DNA from: Paradesulfitobacterium ferrireducens
GTDB lineage: Bacteria > Bacillota > Desulfitobacteriia > Desulfitobacteriales > Desulfitobacteriaceae
Direction of reading: 5' to 3'
Assembly: GCF_017310645.1 (NCBI RefSeq)
Contig: NZ_JAFLRH010000044.1
Location: forward strand, 60,003-124,002
DNA: 64,000 nucleotides
Positions 8,269-16,785 of this stretch are shown here, in pieces (the stretch's first letter is position 1; every line of letters begins with the position of its first letter). Position numbers and translations under genes: made by a program. The notes beneath the pieces were generated by a model that saw only the letters and a program-made list of their open reading frames with translations, was not told the DNA's origin and made no database searches.

Positions 8269-9297
8269 ATGATTATCGTTTTGAAGCATGGCTCAGGAGA
8301 AGCAGAAATCGAGGAAATTACCACACGTCTCAAAGAAGAGGGGTTCAAGGTTCATCTTTCCCAAGGCGTAGAAAAGACCATTATCGGGGCGGTCGGGGAC
8401 CGGACCAGATTACAGAGCCTTGATCTCGAAGCCCTTCCGTGGGTGGAAAAGGTTGTTCCGATTTTAGCGCCGTATAAGCTGGTCAGCCGGGAATTCCAAC
8501 CGGTTGACACCGTCATCCGTATTGGTCCCCATACCATCGGCGGGGACGAGGTTCACATGATGGCCGGTCCATGTGCGGTGGAAAGCCGTTCTCAGCTATT
8601 GGAAACGGCGCATGCCGTTAAAGTAGCCGGTGCGACCTTCTTGCGCGGAGGAGCCTTTAAGCCGCGCACCTCCCCGTACTCTTTTCAGGGCTTGGAGGAA
8701 GAAGGGCTGCGTTACCTGGCAGAAGCCCGGGAACAAACCGGGTTATTGGTCATTACCGAAGTGGTGGATGTGCGCGATGTCAAGTTAGTGGCAGAGTATG
8801 CGGATATCTTGCAAATCGGCGCCCGCAACATGCAGAATTTTTTCCTTCTCAAAGAAGTGGCTAAAGTGAATAAACCCGTCATGCTTAAGCGGGGGCCTTC
8901 CGCAACCTTGGAAGAATGGATGATGGCGGCGGAGTATTTGATGGACGGCGGCAATTATAACGTGATGTTCTGTGAGCGCGGTATCCGCACCTTTGAAACC
9001 TATACCCGCAATACCCTGGATTTGAGCATGGTACCGGCGCTCCATGCATTGTCCCATTTGCCGGTGATTGTCGACCCGAGCCATGGAACCGGGCGCTGGC
9101 AGCTGGTGCAGCCGATGGCCAAGGCTGCGTTGGCTGCCGGGGCGGACGGCCTCATCGTCGAAGTTCATCCCCAGCCCGAAAAAGCGGTTTCCGACGGCAA
9201 GCAGTCATTGACTCCTCCGAATTTTAAGTTGATGATGCAAGAGCTTTCCCGCTTAAGCTCTGCTTTGGACCGGCCCCTGAAAGGGGTTGTTGGCTGA
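8269..9297 (+). CDS. aroF: 3-deoxy-7-phosphoheptulonate synthase with regulatory domain
   Basis: A 342-residue type I-beta DAHP synthase. Residues 1-70 form the ferredoxin-like (ACT-like) domain seen in the Thermotoga enzyme, where it mediates Phe/Tyr inhibition. The catalytic barrel follows, with [45 protein letters not shown] and DPSHGTGR. The start follows AAAGGGGAAAAG. Its TGA overlaps the tyrA ATG (TGATG), so the two are coupled and both serve the Phe/Tyr arm. Confidence 0.95.
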   Translation: MIIVLKHGSGEAEIEEITTRLKEEGFKVHLSQGVEKTIIGAVGDRTRLQSLDLEALPWVEKVVPILAPYKLVSREFQPVDTVIRIGPHTIGGDEVHMMAGPCAVESRSQLLETAHAVKVAGATFLRGGAFKPRTSPYSFQGLEEEGLRYLAEAREQTGLLVITEVVDVRDVKLVAEYADILQIGARNMQNFFLLKEVAKVNKPVMLKRGPSATLEEWMMAAEYLMDGGNYNVMFCERGIRTFETYTRNTLDLSMVPALHALSHLPVIVDPSHGTGRWQLVQPMAKAALAAGADGLIVEVHPQPEKAVSDGKQSLTPPNFKLMMQELSRLSSALDRPLKGVVG

Positions 9298-10208
9298 TGC
9301 CCGGGCAGACCCGGCCCCAGATTCTATCCGCGGGTTGGCGGGGTGAGGCCAAGGCGCGGGCCTGTATTATCGGCCTGGGATTGATCGGAGGCTCTTGGGC
9401 GGGAGCCCTTCATCTCGAGGGTTGGGAGGTTGAAGCGGTTGACCGGGATGAATCAAGCCTAAATGGCGCTCTGGAAAAAGGATGGATCAGCAAAGGCCTG
9501 ACCGAGATTCCGGAGTTTCTGGATTACGACCTGGTGGTGGTTGCCTTGCCCTTGCCTCATTTGGTAGACAGTCTCACCCGCTTTGGCAATAGGATAAGGG
9601 ATGGAGCGATCTTAACCGACGTAGGAAGTCTAAAAACGGATATTTGCGCTCGGGCTGGGAATTTTAAGGACAAGGGTGCTTTCTTTGTAGGAGGGCATCC
9701 AATGACCGGCTCGGAAAAGTCGGGTTTTGCCGTCGCTGATCCCCGGCTATTTCAAGGGTTTCCGTATGTATTAACCCCTTTGCCGGACTGCCCCGGGACC
9801 GTAGTTGAAGCCTTAAGCAGGCTTTTGGAGCGTTTAGGCGCGAAGGTTATTTTGCGTGAACCGGCAGAGCACGATGCAGAAGTGGCGCTTGTAAGCCATA
9901 TCCCACATCTTTTGGCAGTGGCTTTAGCTCTGGCGGCCAATGATCTAGGCGACTCGGCCTCTTCCGCACTGCAGTTAGCCGGCAGGAGTTTTCGCGAGAT
10001 CACCCGGATTGCAGATAGTTCTCCGGAAATGTGGCGGGAAATCCTAACTAAAAATGCACCTGCCGTTTTACAAGGGCTGGAACTATGGCAGGAGAAGCTG
10101 ACACAGCTTAGCGATTATGTGCGCCAGGGAGATGGGGACGGTATTGCAGAGGCTTTCCGCCAAGCGCATGATGTAAGAAGAAGTATGGAAAAACTAAATT
10201 CAATCTAG
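9297..10208 (+). CDS. tyrA: Prephenate dehydrogenase
   Basis: A 303-residue NAD(P)-dependent enzyme that oxidises and decarboxylates prephenate to 4-hydroxyphenylpyruvate. It has the Rossmann motif IIGLGLIGGSWA near residue 22, LTDVGSLK, the active-site HPMTGSEKSG, and SHIPHLLA. No ACT domain follows the catalytic part. The start overlaps aroF2, and the gene ends in TAG shortly before a strong hairpin. Confidence 0.94.
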   Translation: MPGQTRPQILSAGWRGEAKARACIIGLGLIGGSWAGALHLEGWEVEAVDRDESSLNGALEKGWISKGLTEIPEFLDYDLVVVALPLPHLVDSLTRFGNRIRDGAILTDVGSLKTDICARAGNFKDKGAFFVGGHPMTGSEKSGFAVADPRLFQGFPYVLTPLPDCPGTVVEALSRLLERLGAKVILREPAEHDAEVALVSHIPHLLAVALALAANDLGDSASSALQLAGRSFREITRIADSSPEMWREILTKNAPAVLQGLELWQEKLTQLSDYVRQGDGDGIAEAFRQAHDVRRSMEKLNSI

Positions 10209-10226
10209 TACAATTATAGGGAATGA

Positions 10227-10257
10227 CGGGGTTCAATCCATGTTGAACCCCGTTTTT
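10227..10257 (+). terminator. Strong hairpin between tyrA and aroA
   Basis: CGGGGTTCAA (10227-10236) pairs perfectly with TTGAACCCCG (10243-10252), followed by TTTTT. It has intrinsic-terminator form but lies only 19 bases before aroA, so it may tune aroA expression within the operon instead of ending it. Confidence 0.7.
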
Positions 10258-10275
10258 AGCGAGGTGTTAGCTGGA

Positions 10276-11565
10276 ATGCAGGGAGTGTTCATTGAGCCGG
10301 TTTCCGGGATTAGAGGGGAACTGCGGGTACCCGGAGATAAATCCATTTCCCACCGGGCCGCTTTATTTGGAGGCATGGCTGAAGGGGAGACCCATATTAC
10401 GGACTTTTTGCTGGGGGAAGATTGTTTAAGCACTCTCAGCTGCCTAAAAGGATTGGGAGTTGAATGGGAGCAGAAGGGAACGGAAGTCTGGATACGCGGG
10501 CAGGGGATGGACTCGTGGGAAGAGCCTCAAGACGTTCTGGATGTAGGGAATTCCGGCACCACCATGCGCCTGCTGCTGGGAGTTTTGGCGGGCAGCCCCT
10601 TTGCCGCGACCCTTACGGGCGACTCTTCGATCCGCCGCCGTCCGATGCGCCGGGTTGGTGATCCCTTGCGCGAGATGGGGGCAAGAATTCTAGGCCGCCA
10701 GGGAGGAAATTATGCTCCTTTAACCATACAGGGTGGAACATTGCAGGGGAAGGAAATCCGGACAGAGGTGGCCTCCGCCCAAGTGAAGTCTGCCTTGATT
10801 CTGGCAGGGTTAAGGGCGCAGGGTGAGACCACAGTCATTGAACCGGTGCTTTCGCGGGATCATACGGAAAGAATGCTGCAGGCTTTTGGAGCTAATCTGG
10901 TGGCCGCAGGACCGAGGGTTCTGGTCAAAAGCGGGAAACCCCTTCATGGGCAGGAGATCTCGGTTCCGGGAGACATCTCTTCGGCTGCTTTTTTGCTGGT
11001 CTTAGCCAGCTTAATAAAAAGCGGGGAGCTGATTATCAGGGATGTGGGGGTAAATCCTACCCGCACCGGAATTCTGGATGCGCTGCGCCTCATGGGTGCG
11101 GATATCGAGGAAAGAGATATTAAAGAAATAAGCGGAGAACCAAGAGCAACCCTAGTCGTGCGTCCGGCACCTCTGCATGGAGTCGAAATCCGGGGTGAGA
11201 TGATCCCGCGTTTAATTGATGAACTCCCGGTTTTTGCAGTCGCTGCCTGCCTGGCGGAAGGGGAGACCGTGGTGCGGGATGCCCAGGAATTACGGGTAAA
11301 AGAAAGTGACCGGATCCGTACGGTAGTGGAAGGTTTGAAGGCGCTTGGCGCCAAGATTGAGGAATTGCCGGACGGGTTTTGGATTATTGGCCAAAAAACT
11401 CTAAGAGGCGGCCAAGCTCAAAGCCACGGAGACCACCGTTTAGCGATGGCCTGGGCCGTTGCCGGAATGCTCTCGCAAGAAGGGGTAAGCTTGGAAGGCA
11501 TGGAAGCCGCTGCTGTTTCTTATCCGAACTTTTTGGAAGATGTGCGAACGGTTTCTTTTAAGTAA
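10276..11565 (+). CDS. aroA: 3-phosphoshikimate 1-carboxyvinyltransferase (EPSP synthase)
   Basis: EPSP synthase joins PEP to shikimate-3-phosphate. The 429-residue product has VPGDKSISHRA at the N-terminus, LDVGNSGTTMRLL, TGDSSIRRRPM, ELRVKESDRI and SHGDHRLAMA. The upstream ATG (10240) lies inside the terminator hairpin; ATG 10276 has a GAGGTG site ten bases upstream, so I chose it. It ends the aromatic block. Confidence 0.95.
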   Translation: MQGVFIEPVSGIRGELRVPGDKSISHRAALFGGMAEGETHITDFLLGEDCLSTLSCLKGLGVEWEQKGTEVWIRGQGMDSWEEPQDVLDVGNSGTTMRLLLGVLAGSPFAATLTGDSSIRRRPMRRVGDPLREMGARILGRQGGNYAPLTIQGGTLQGKEIRTEVASAQVKSALILAGLRAQGETTVIEPVLSRDHTERMLQAFGANLVAAGPRVLVKSGKPLHGQEISVPGDISSAAFLLVLASLIKSGELIIRDVGVNPTRTGILDALRLMGADIEERDIKEISGEPRATLVVRPAPLHGVEIRGEMIPRLIDELPVFAVAACLAEGETVVRDAQELRVKESDRIRTVVEGLKALGAKIEELPDGFWIIGQKTLRGGQAQSHGDHRLAMAWAVAGMLSQEGVSLEGMEAAAVSYPNFLEDVRTVSFK

Positions 11566-12019
11566 ATGAAACATAGTAAGGTGTGCATACGCATGGATGC
11601 GCACCCCTTGAATCAATGATTGATTAGGACTAAAATAAGTAAATAATGAAGTAGTGCAGCATCATGCATTGATCAAACGATTAATGTATTGTTTTTCGAC
11701 ATATTAAACAAATTTATAGAATATTTTTTACAGTAAAAACATTTCCTCTTGTAAGAATGAAATCTTTATGCCATAATAATGTAAAGCAGCATAAGAACAA
11801 TGCTTAAATACATTGAATGATGAATCAGGGACTGGACTGAGGTTAAGGTAGCTAGAGATTCATAGCAGCATTAGTAAAAAATGCGAAAGAGCATTTTGTA
11901 TAAATCTAAAAATAACAAATTTGCGAATAAGTATGACAATAGATCCCTAAGATACTGGGGCTGCGATGCTTGGCACGAAAGTTGCTACATATATAATATC
12001 CGCTGGAGGTGCGAAGGGG
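11566..12019 (+). other. AT-rich intergenic region before a sigma-54 activator gene
   Basis: Apart from an imperfect hairpin at 11578-11609 (AAGGTGTGCAT against ATGCGCACCCCTT), which may end aroA transcription, I see no RNA gene or convincing promoter. The sequence is AT-rich with several weak -10-like boxes. Confidence 0.4.
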
Positions 12020-13768
12020 ATGGATTTTGAACAGGGTTTTCAGGAAATGCACCATGGTGTAATCATGGTGGATGTTCTTGGTTTTCTGATTGCTTGCAAT
12101 AAAACCGCCAGAGAACTCCTTGGCATTAATGGCAACGTCATCGGGGAAAAGGCCAGGGAGATTCTTCCTGATTCGGCCGTTCTGCAAGTCTTGGAAACCG
12201 GTGAAGCCATTCTGAATGAAAAAGTAGACATTGGGGGCCGGATCCTCATCTTTAACCATAAACCTGTATTTGAGGGGGAGAAATTAAGCGGAGTTGTGAC
12301 TTCTTTTCAGGACATAACCGACCTGGATGCGGTGGCTCAGGAGTTGGAAATTACGAAAGAATTGAACCGGGAATTGGAGGCTATTTTTAATTCCTCCTAT
12401 GATGAGATTTATGTCACGGACGGCCAGGGAATAACTCTAAGAGTGAACAAAGCCGGAGAGCGTTTATATGGAGTGAAGGCCGAAGAGATTGTGGGCCGGC
12501 ATGTGAGTGAGCTGGAAGAGCAGGGATTGTTTACCCCCAGCATCACACCCCAGGTGCTTAAGACCAGGAAACGGGTAACCTCCGTACAAAACACTAAAAG
12601 CGGGCAAAAGCTGATAGTGACCGGCAACCCGGTGTTTGATGAAAAAGGAGAAATCATCAGGATTGTGACCAACTCCCGGGATATCACGGAATTAAGCAAC
12701 CTGCGCCAGCGCTTGGAAGAAACCGAAAAGCTCATGGACAATTACCGCTCGGAAATAGCGAAACTGCGCAAAGAAAGAATTCATTCCATTGAAATTATTA
12801 CGAACAGCACTACCATGCAACATATTCTTGATTTGGCGGAAAAAGTGGCCGGTGTGGATTCGACGGTTTTGATCGAAGGGGAATCCGGTGTCGGCAAGGG
12901 TGTCATTGCTTCGAAGATTCATCAAATGAGCCGCAGAAACGATAAGCCATTCATTACGATTAACTGTGGCGCGATTCCGGAGAATCTAATTGAATCGGAA
13001 CTCTTTGGGTATGAGGCAGGAGCTTTTACCGGTGCCAAAAAAGACGGCAAAAAAGGCTTGCTGGAGCTAGCCAACGGAGGAACGGTGTTCCTGGATGAAA
13101 TCAGCGAACTGCCGCTAAACCTTCAAGTTAAGCTTCTTCATGTGATTCAAGAAAGAAGAATGATGCGGGTTGGGGGCAGTGATTATATTGAAGTAAACGC
13201 CCGTATTATCGCCGCGACCAATCGCAATATTCAGCGGTTAATTAAGGAGAGGAAATTCCGTGAAGACCTGTATTACCGGTTAAATGTTGTTCCTCTGATT
13301 ATTCCGCCGCTGCGCCACCGCAAGGAAGATATTCCGGTCTTGATTGATCACTTCTTGCAGGCATTCTCAGACAAATATGAACTGTATAAGAAAATATCTT
13401 CCGATACTAAAGAACTCTTGGTCAATTACAACTGGCCGGGCAATGTCCGGGAACTGGAAAATTTAATCGAACGTTTAGTTGTCACCGTTGACGCTCATGA
13501 GATTCTCCCGGTCCACTTGCCTGATTATATCCTGCATGCAGACGGAAGCTCGGAGAAGGTCTTTGTGCTCGATATCTGTTCCATCAAAAACGCCACGGAA
13601 GAGTTGGAAAGGCAACTCTTAACTAAGGCCTTGGCCCGTTACAGAAATACCTACCGCATGGCCGAGGCGTTAGAAGTTAACCAATCAACCATCGTGAGAA
13701 AAATGCACCGGTACGGAATTCTCAAAGATAAAGGGGATAATGCCTTACTGCTAAATCAATCAGAATAA
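12020..13768 (+). CDS. Sigma-54-dependent activator, PAS-PAS-AAA+-HTH
   Basis: A 582-residue enhancer-binding protein. Two PAS domains occupy about residues 1-95 and 110-235, a short coiled linker follows, and the AAA+ domain runs from about 260 to 500 with Walker A GESGVGKG near 284, the sigma-54-contacting GAFTGA near 333 and an intact Walker B (GTVFLDEI). A C-terminal helix-turn-helix includes MAEALEVNQSTIVRKM. The start is ATG 12020 with GGAGGT upstream. The PAS domains suggest small-molecule sensing. Downstream sigma-54 promoters at 14873 and 16724 are likely targets by position, which is inference. Confidence 0.9.
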   Translation: MDFEQGFQEMHHGVIMVDVLGFLIACNKTARELLGINGNVIGEKAREILPDSAVLQVLETGEAILNEKVDIGGRILIFNHKPVFEGEKLSGVVTSFQDITDLDAVAQELEITKELNRELEAIFNSSYDEIYVTDGQGITLRVNKAGERLYGVKAEEIVGRHVSELEEQGLFTPSITPQVLKTRKRVTSVQNTKSGQKLIVTGNPVFDEKGEIIRIVTNSRDITELSNLRQRLEETEKLMDNYRSEIAKLRKERIHSIEIITNSTTMQHILDLAEKVAGVDSTVLIEGESGVGKGVIASKIHQMSRRNDKPFITINCGAIPENLIESELFGYEAGAFTGAKKDGKKGLLELANGGTVFLDEISELPLNLQVKLLHVIQERRMMRVGGSDYIEVNARIIAATNRNIQRLIKERKFREDLYYRLNVVPLIIPPLRHRKEDIPVLIDHFLQAFSDKYELYKKISSDTKELLVNYNWPGNVRELENLIERLVVTVDAHEILPVHLPDYILHADGSSEKVFVLDICSIKNATEELERQLLTKALARYRNTYRMAEALEVNQSTIVRKMHRYGILKDKGDNALLLNQSE

Positions 13769-13964
13769 GGTACGAGGGCTATTAAAAAGTCAACTTTGGC
13801 TGGAACCTGATTTCTAGCCATTAAATGGTTATAACTGAATTGAATTTTAGAATAAGAAAGGGTGAGAAAGAGCAAAAAATTTTTTAGTTCTAAGGTTTCC
13901 AAAATTCCAAAGATTATGGAGGGGACAAAATGTTCAAAAAAAAGTCAATTAAAAAACTATTGTC

Positions 13965-14488
13965 TCAACTTTCGCACCCTGATAATGTGAGTAAAGCCTT
14001 GATATAACTGGGTAATTCACTGATCCAATCTCGTAATTGACTAAGCGATGCCTCGCTGTTCTTTGATTTATTCCTGAGTATGTCCAGAACAAAGGCCATT
14101 AACTGACGCAATGCTGGTTTTAAATCTATGTCCATTACCTCATCGGCAAAAAAGTAAAACAAGCCTCCTAGCGAACGCTCATCCGTGTTTTGTCTCCGCG
14201 CCGTTCCCGGCCCACGACAGAATCATCCACGATAAAAACTCTGATACGCTGTGCCGAGGTGAGGCTTTCAAATCCTGAAACAACCTTGAGGCTTAGCAAT
14301 TGATAGAAACGCCTCCAGTTGTAACAGGATTCATTGAGGAATCGATAGATAACATCTTTACCTGGAAGTGACCCCACACGCTTGCTTTCTAACAGCCGAA
14401 ATAGATTCCGGCCTTGGAATACCAGCTGGAAAATGATTTGGAATACAACGAGACTCGAAATTCCATAGGCCTTGCGGATTCCGGCTTT
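13965..14488 (-). pseudogene. IS4-type transposase remnant, internally deleted
   Basis: On the minus strand the N-terminal part reads through LPGKDVIYRFLNESCYNWRRF and RVFIVDDSVVGR, typical of IS4-like transposases and keeping the first DDE aspartate. It then hits a stop near 14168. A C-terminal piece follows at 13965-14162 (FFADEV...LPSYIKALL). The central catalytic region of roughly two hundred residues is gone and the N-terminus is incomplete. No clear terminal inverted repeats were found. Confidence 0.7.
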
Positions 14489-14539
14489 TCAAAGTAGTTG
14501 ACCAAGTTTAAGGGTGGAAAAAACCAAAGAAAGAAGGCC

Positions 14540-14665
14540 ATGACTGCTCTGCGTACAGCCCATCGGGCTTATATTATGGAAACCGGCCGCATCGTAAAAA
14601 CCGGGATAGCCGGTGAACTGGTGACTGATCCGGAAGTCAAGGCCGCCTATCTGGGGGGACACTAA
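14540..14665 (+). pseudogene. livF: C-terminal fragment of a LivF-type ABC ATPase
   Basis: The 41-codon frame encodes ALRTAHRAYIMETGRIV and DPEVKAAYLGGH, the conserved C-terminus of branched-chain amino acid ATPase LivF. The Walker motifs are absent and the sequence upstream is degenerate up to the transposase remnant. It suggests a lost liv operon, removed by a transposon-linked deletion. An orphan LivK-type binding protein remains at the far end of the window. Confidence 0.65.
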
Positions 14666-14682
14666 ACTAGAAAATATAAAAA

Positions 14683-14794
14683 ATGCATTGACGCATTAAA
14701 TGAGTCTTGAATACATTATACACAAATATCTTAGCTCAAGCGGAGCCAAGGCTCAGAGATTTTACGCAAATGCGGTGAAAATGCATAAATGCAT
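14683..14794 (+). promoter_or_regulatory. Two ATGCA-N4-TGCAT operator sites before gdhA
   Basis: ATGCA-TTGA-CGCAT at 14683-14696 (one mismatch) and the perfect ATGCA-TAAA-TGCAT at 14781-14794 lie about 190 and 90 bases upstream of the -24/-12 promoter. The same site occurs at 16647 before the aminotransferase. The positions suit enhancer sites for a sigma-54 activator. Confidence 0.55.
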
Positions 14795-14872
14795 GAAGAA
14801 TCAACCTCGGCGCAAGATCATTATAACCTTTAAGCCGTTCCCCTTGCGGGATGCGCCTTTCTTCTTCCATCT

Positions 14873-14888
14873 TGGCACGCCTTTTGCA
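14873..14888 (+). promoter_or_regulatory. Sigma-54 promoter of gdhA
   Basis: TGGCACG-CCTT-TTGCA matches the -24/-12 consensus, with GG and GC exactly ten bases apart. It lies about 45 bases before the gdhA ribosome site. Confidence 0.85.
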
Positions 14889-14934
14889 ATAAGTATGGTG
14901 TATACAAAATAATATGTAAAAGGCGGTGTCCTCA

Positions 14935-16230
14935 ATGTCAGACAGTTTGAATTCTTTTGTAATTGCCCAGGAACAACTTAAAATGGCCGTTGATAAGCTC
15001 CATCTTAATGCCAGTGTATATGAGCTGCTTAAGGAGCCCAAACGTTCATTGAGCGTTTTAATCCCTGTCAGGATGGATGACGGCAGCACCAGAGTTTTCT
15101 CCGGGTATCGCGCCCAGCACAATGATGCCTTAGGACCGGCCAAGGGCGGAGTGAGGTTTCACCAAGATGTTAGCATGGATGAAGTAAAAGCCTTGGCGAT
15201 GTGGATGACTTTTAAGTGTGCCGTGGTCGGTATTCCCTATGGAGGGGCCAAAGGCGGGGTGATTGTCAATCCGGAGGAGTTGTCGGCTGCCGAGCTGGAA
15301 AGACTGAGCAGAGCCTATATCCAGGCCATCGCGCCGCTGATTGGACCGGAGAAGGATATACCTGCCCCGGATGTCAATACCAATCCTCAGATCATGTCTT
15401 GGATGATGGATGAATTCAGTATGATTAAGCAATACAACTCGTTTGGTGTGATTACCGGAAAGCCGTTAATTATCGGCGGTTCTTTGGGAAGAACCCAGGC
15501 GACGGCCCAGGGTGTTGTATTCGTCATCGAAGATTTGGTGAAAAAATTAAATATTAACCTTGAGGGAGTATCTGTTGTTATCCAAGGGTTCGGCAATGTC
15601 GGCGGATATACGGCCAAAATACTCTATGATAAAAAGGCTAAGATTATCGGAATCAGTGATGTTAAGGGTGGAATCTATAATCCAAGAGGACTCAATCCGT
15701 ATAAGGTTCAGGAACATGCGACTGAGACCGGGTCCGTGGTTAATTATCGCGGAGCGAAAACCATCACCAATGCGGAACTGCTTGAACTGGAATGTGATAT
15801 TTTAATCCCCGCAGCCTTAGAGAACCAGATTACGGATAAAAATGCCCATAACATTAAAGCCCGCTATGTGGTTGAGGCGGCGAACGGACCGACCACACCC
15901 GAGGCGGACAAGATCCTTGAGCAAAAAGGGATTCTGGTTGTGCCTGATATCCTGGCCAATGCCGGCGGAGTGACAGTTTCCTATTTTGAATGGGTGCAGA
16001 ATAACATGGGTTATTACTGGTCGGTGGAAGAAGTGAATGAGAAGCTCGGCAATATCATGAGCCAGGCGTTCCATGGGGTGTATGACCTCTATAAATCTCG
16101 AAAAGACGTGAACATGAGAGTTGCAGCCTATATGCTGGCTGTTAAGCGAGTAGCTGAAGGCATGGAAGTACGCGGCTGGATCAGCGCTCCGCATCAGACC
16201 AAAGAAGCCACCCGGATCAGTGCAAGATAA
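14935..16230 (+). CDS. gdhA: Glutamate dehydrogenase (Glu/Leu/Phe/Val family)
   Basis: A 431-residue NAD(P)-dependent dehydrogenase. Substrate-site motifs are GPAKGGVRFH and PYGGAKGGV with catalytic lysine, DIPAPDVNT with catalytic Asp, and a Rossmann segment VVIQGFGNVGGYTA. The start ATG 14935 is preceded by AGGCGG. Oxidative deamination of glutamate fits sigma-54 control and the neighbouring aminotransferase. Substrate specificity among Glu/Leu/Phe cannot be fixed by eye, but Glu is the default for this length and motif set. Confidence 0.88.
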   Translation: MSDSLNSFVIAQEQLKMAVDKLHLNASVYELLKEPKRSLSVLIPVRMDDGSTRVFSGYRAQHNDALGPAKGGVRFHQDVSMDEVKALAMWMTFKCAVVGIPYGGAKGGVIVNPEELSAAELERLSRAYIQAIAPLIGPEKDIPAPDVNTNPQIMSWMMDEFSMIKQYNSFGVITGKPLIIGGSLGRTQATAQGVVFVIEDLVKKLNINLEGVSVVIQGFGNVGGYTAKILYDKKAKIIGISDVKGGIYNPRGLNPYKVQEHATETGSVVNYRGAKTITNAELLELECDILIPAALENQITDKNAHNIKARYVVEAANGPTTPEADKILEQKGILVVPDILANAGGVTVSYFEWVQNNMGYYWSVEEVNEKLGNIMSQAFHGVYDLYKSRKDVNMRVAAYMLAVKRVAEGMEVRGWISAPHQTKEATRISAR

Positions 16231-16275
16231 GCATTTCTTTGAAAAGGACCTGACCTTATTAGAAAGGAGGGACTA

Positions 16276-16551
16276 ATGAGTTTCCAAGAACAAAAGATCA
16301 GGATCGAAGTGCAATCATCCGAATGCAAGCATTATAAACAAGGGGATGTCATTATTATTGATGGTGCCTTAATTGACAAAGGTGCGTCAGGCAATGTTTG
16401 CGTCACGGCGCTATCTGCAATCTTCCCCTTTGTCTTTGCCTTGCGCAAGCGGGTGTCTCCGGAGGCGTTAGGTTTTACCGGAGAAGTCACGGCCCAGTGT
16501 CCGGATAATTGTGCTCCGGTTATCTTTAAACTGATTCCATATTCCGAGTAG
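16276..16551 (+). CDS. Small TIGR04076-family-like protein
   Basis: A 91-residue protein with four cysteines (SSECKHYKQGD, NVCVTALSAIFPF, TAQCPDNCAPVIF). It resembles the small TIGR04076 family of unknown role, which often sits beside redox or amino-acid catabolic genes. It begins after AGAAAGGAGG, 45 bases from gdhA, and ends in TAG. No function is assigned. Confidence 0.65.
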   Translation: MSFQEQKIRIEVQSSECKHYKQGDVIIIDGALIDKGASGNVCVTALSAIFPFVFALRKRVSPEALGFTGEVTAQCPDNCAPVIFKLIPYSE

Positions 16552-16592
16552 TTAATGCCTCTGCGCATTATATCAATGCGCAGAGGCATTAA
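16552..16592. terminator. 18-bp perfect inverted repeat after the small cysteine protein
   Basis: TTAATGCCTCTGCGCATT (16552-16569) pairs perfectly with its complement at 16575-16592 around a five-base loop. There is no T-run. It probably ends or stabilises the gdhA transcript. Confidence 0.6.
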
Positions 16593-16646
16593 CCCTGAAA
16601 GCTATAACAATGAGCGAAAATCTCTAAATTAAGTCTAAATCGCATC

Positions 16647-16660
16647 ATGCAATAATGCAT
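16647..16660 (+). promoter_or_regulatory. ATGCA-N4-TGCAT operator before the aminotransferase
   Basis: A perfect ATGCA-ATAA-TGCAT site lies about 77 bases upstream of the -24 element. A one-mismatch copy (ATGCA-ATCT-GGCAT, 16716-16729) overlaps the -24 element itself. Confidence 0.5.
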
Positions 16661-16723
16661 CCAGATTATCTGGGAATAGATTGAATTGTCTGAGAGGAAG
16701 CGCCTTTAGCATATTATGCAATC

Positions 16724-16740
16724 TGGCATAAAAATTGCAT
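16724..16740 (+). promoter_or_regulatory. Sigma-54 promoter of the aminotransferase gene
   Basis: TGGCAT-AAAAA-TTGCAT with GG and GC ten bases apart. It overlaps an upstream in-frame TTG (16735), so translation must begin further downstream. Confidence 0.8.
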
Positions 16741-16785
16741 GAGATTTATGGTGCAAGTTATTCGAAAAAGAGGAGGATGGCTAAG

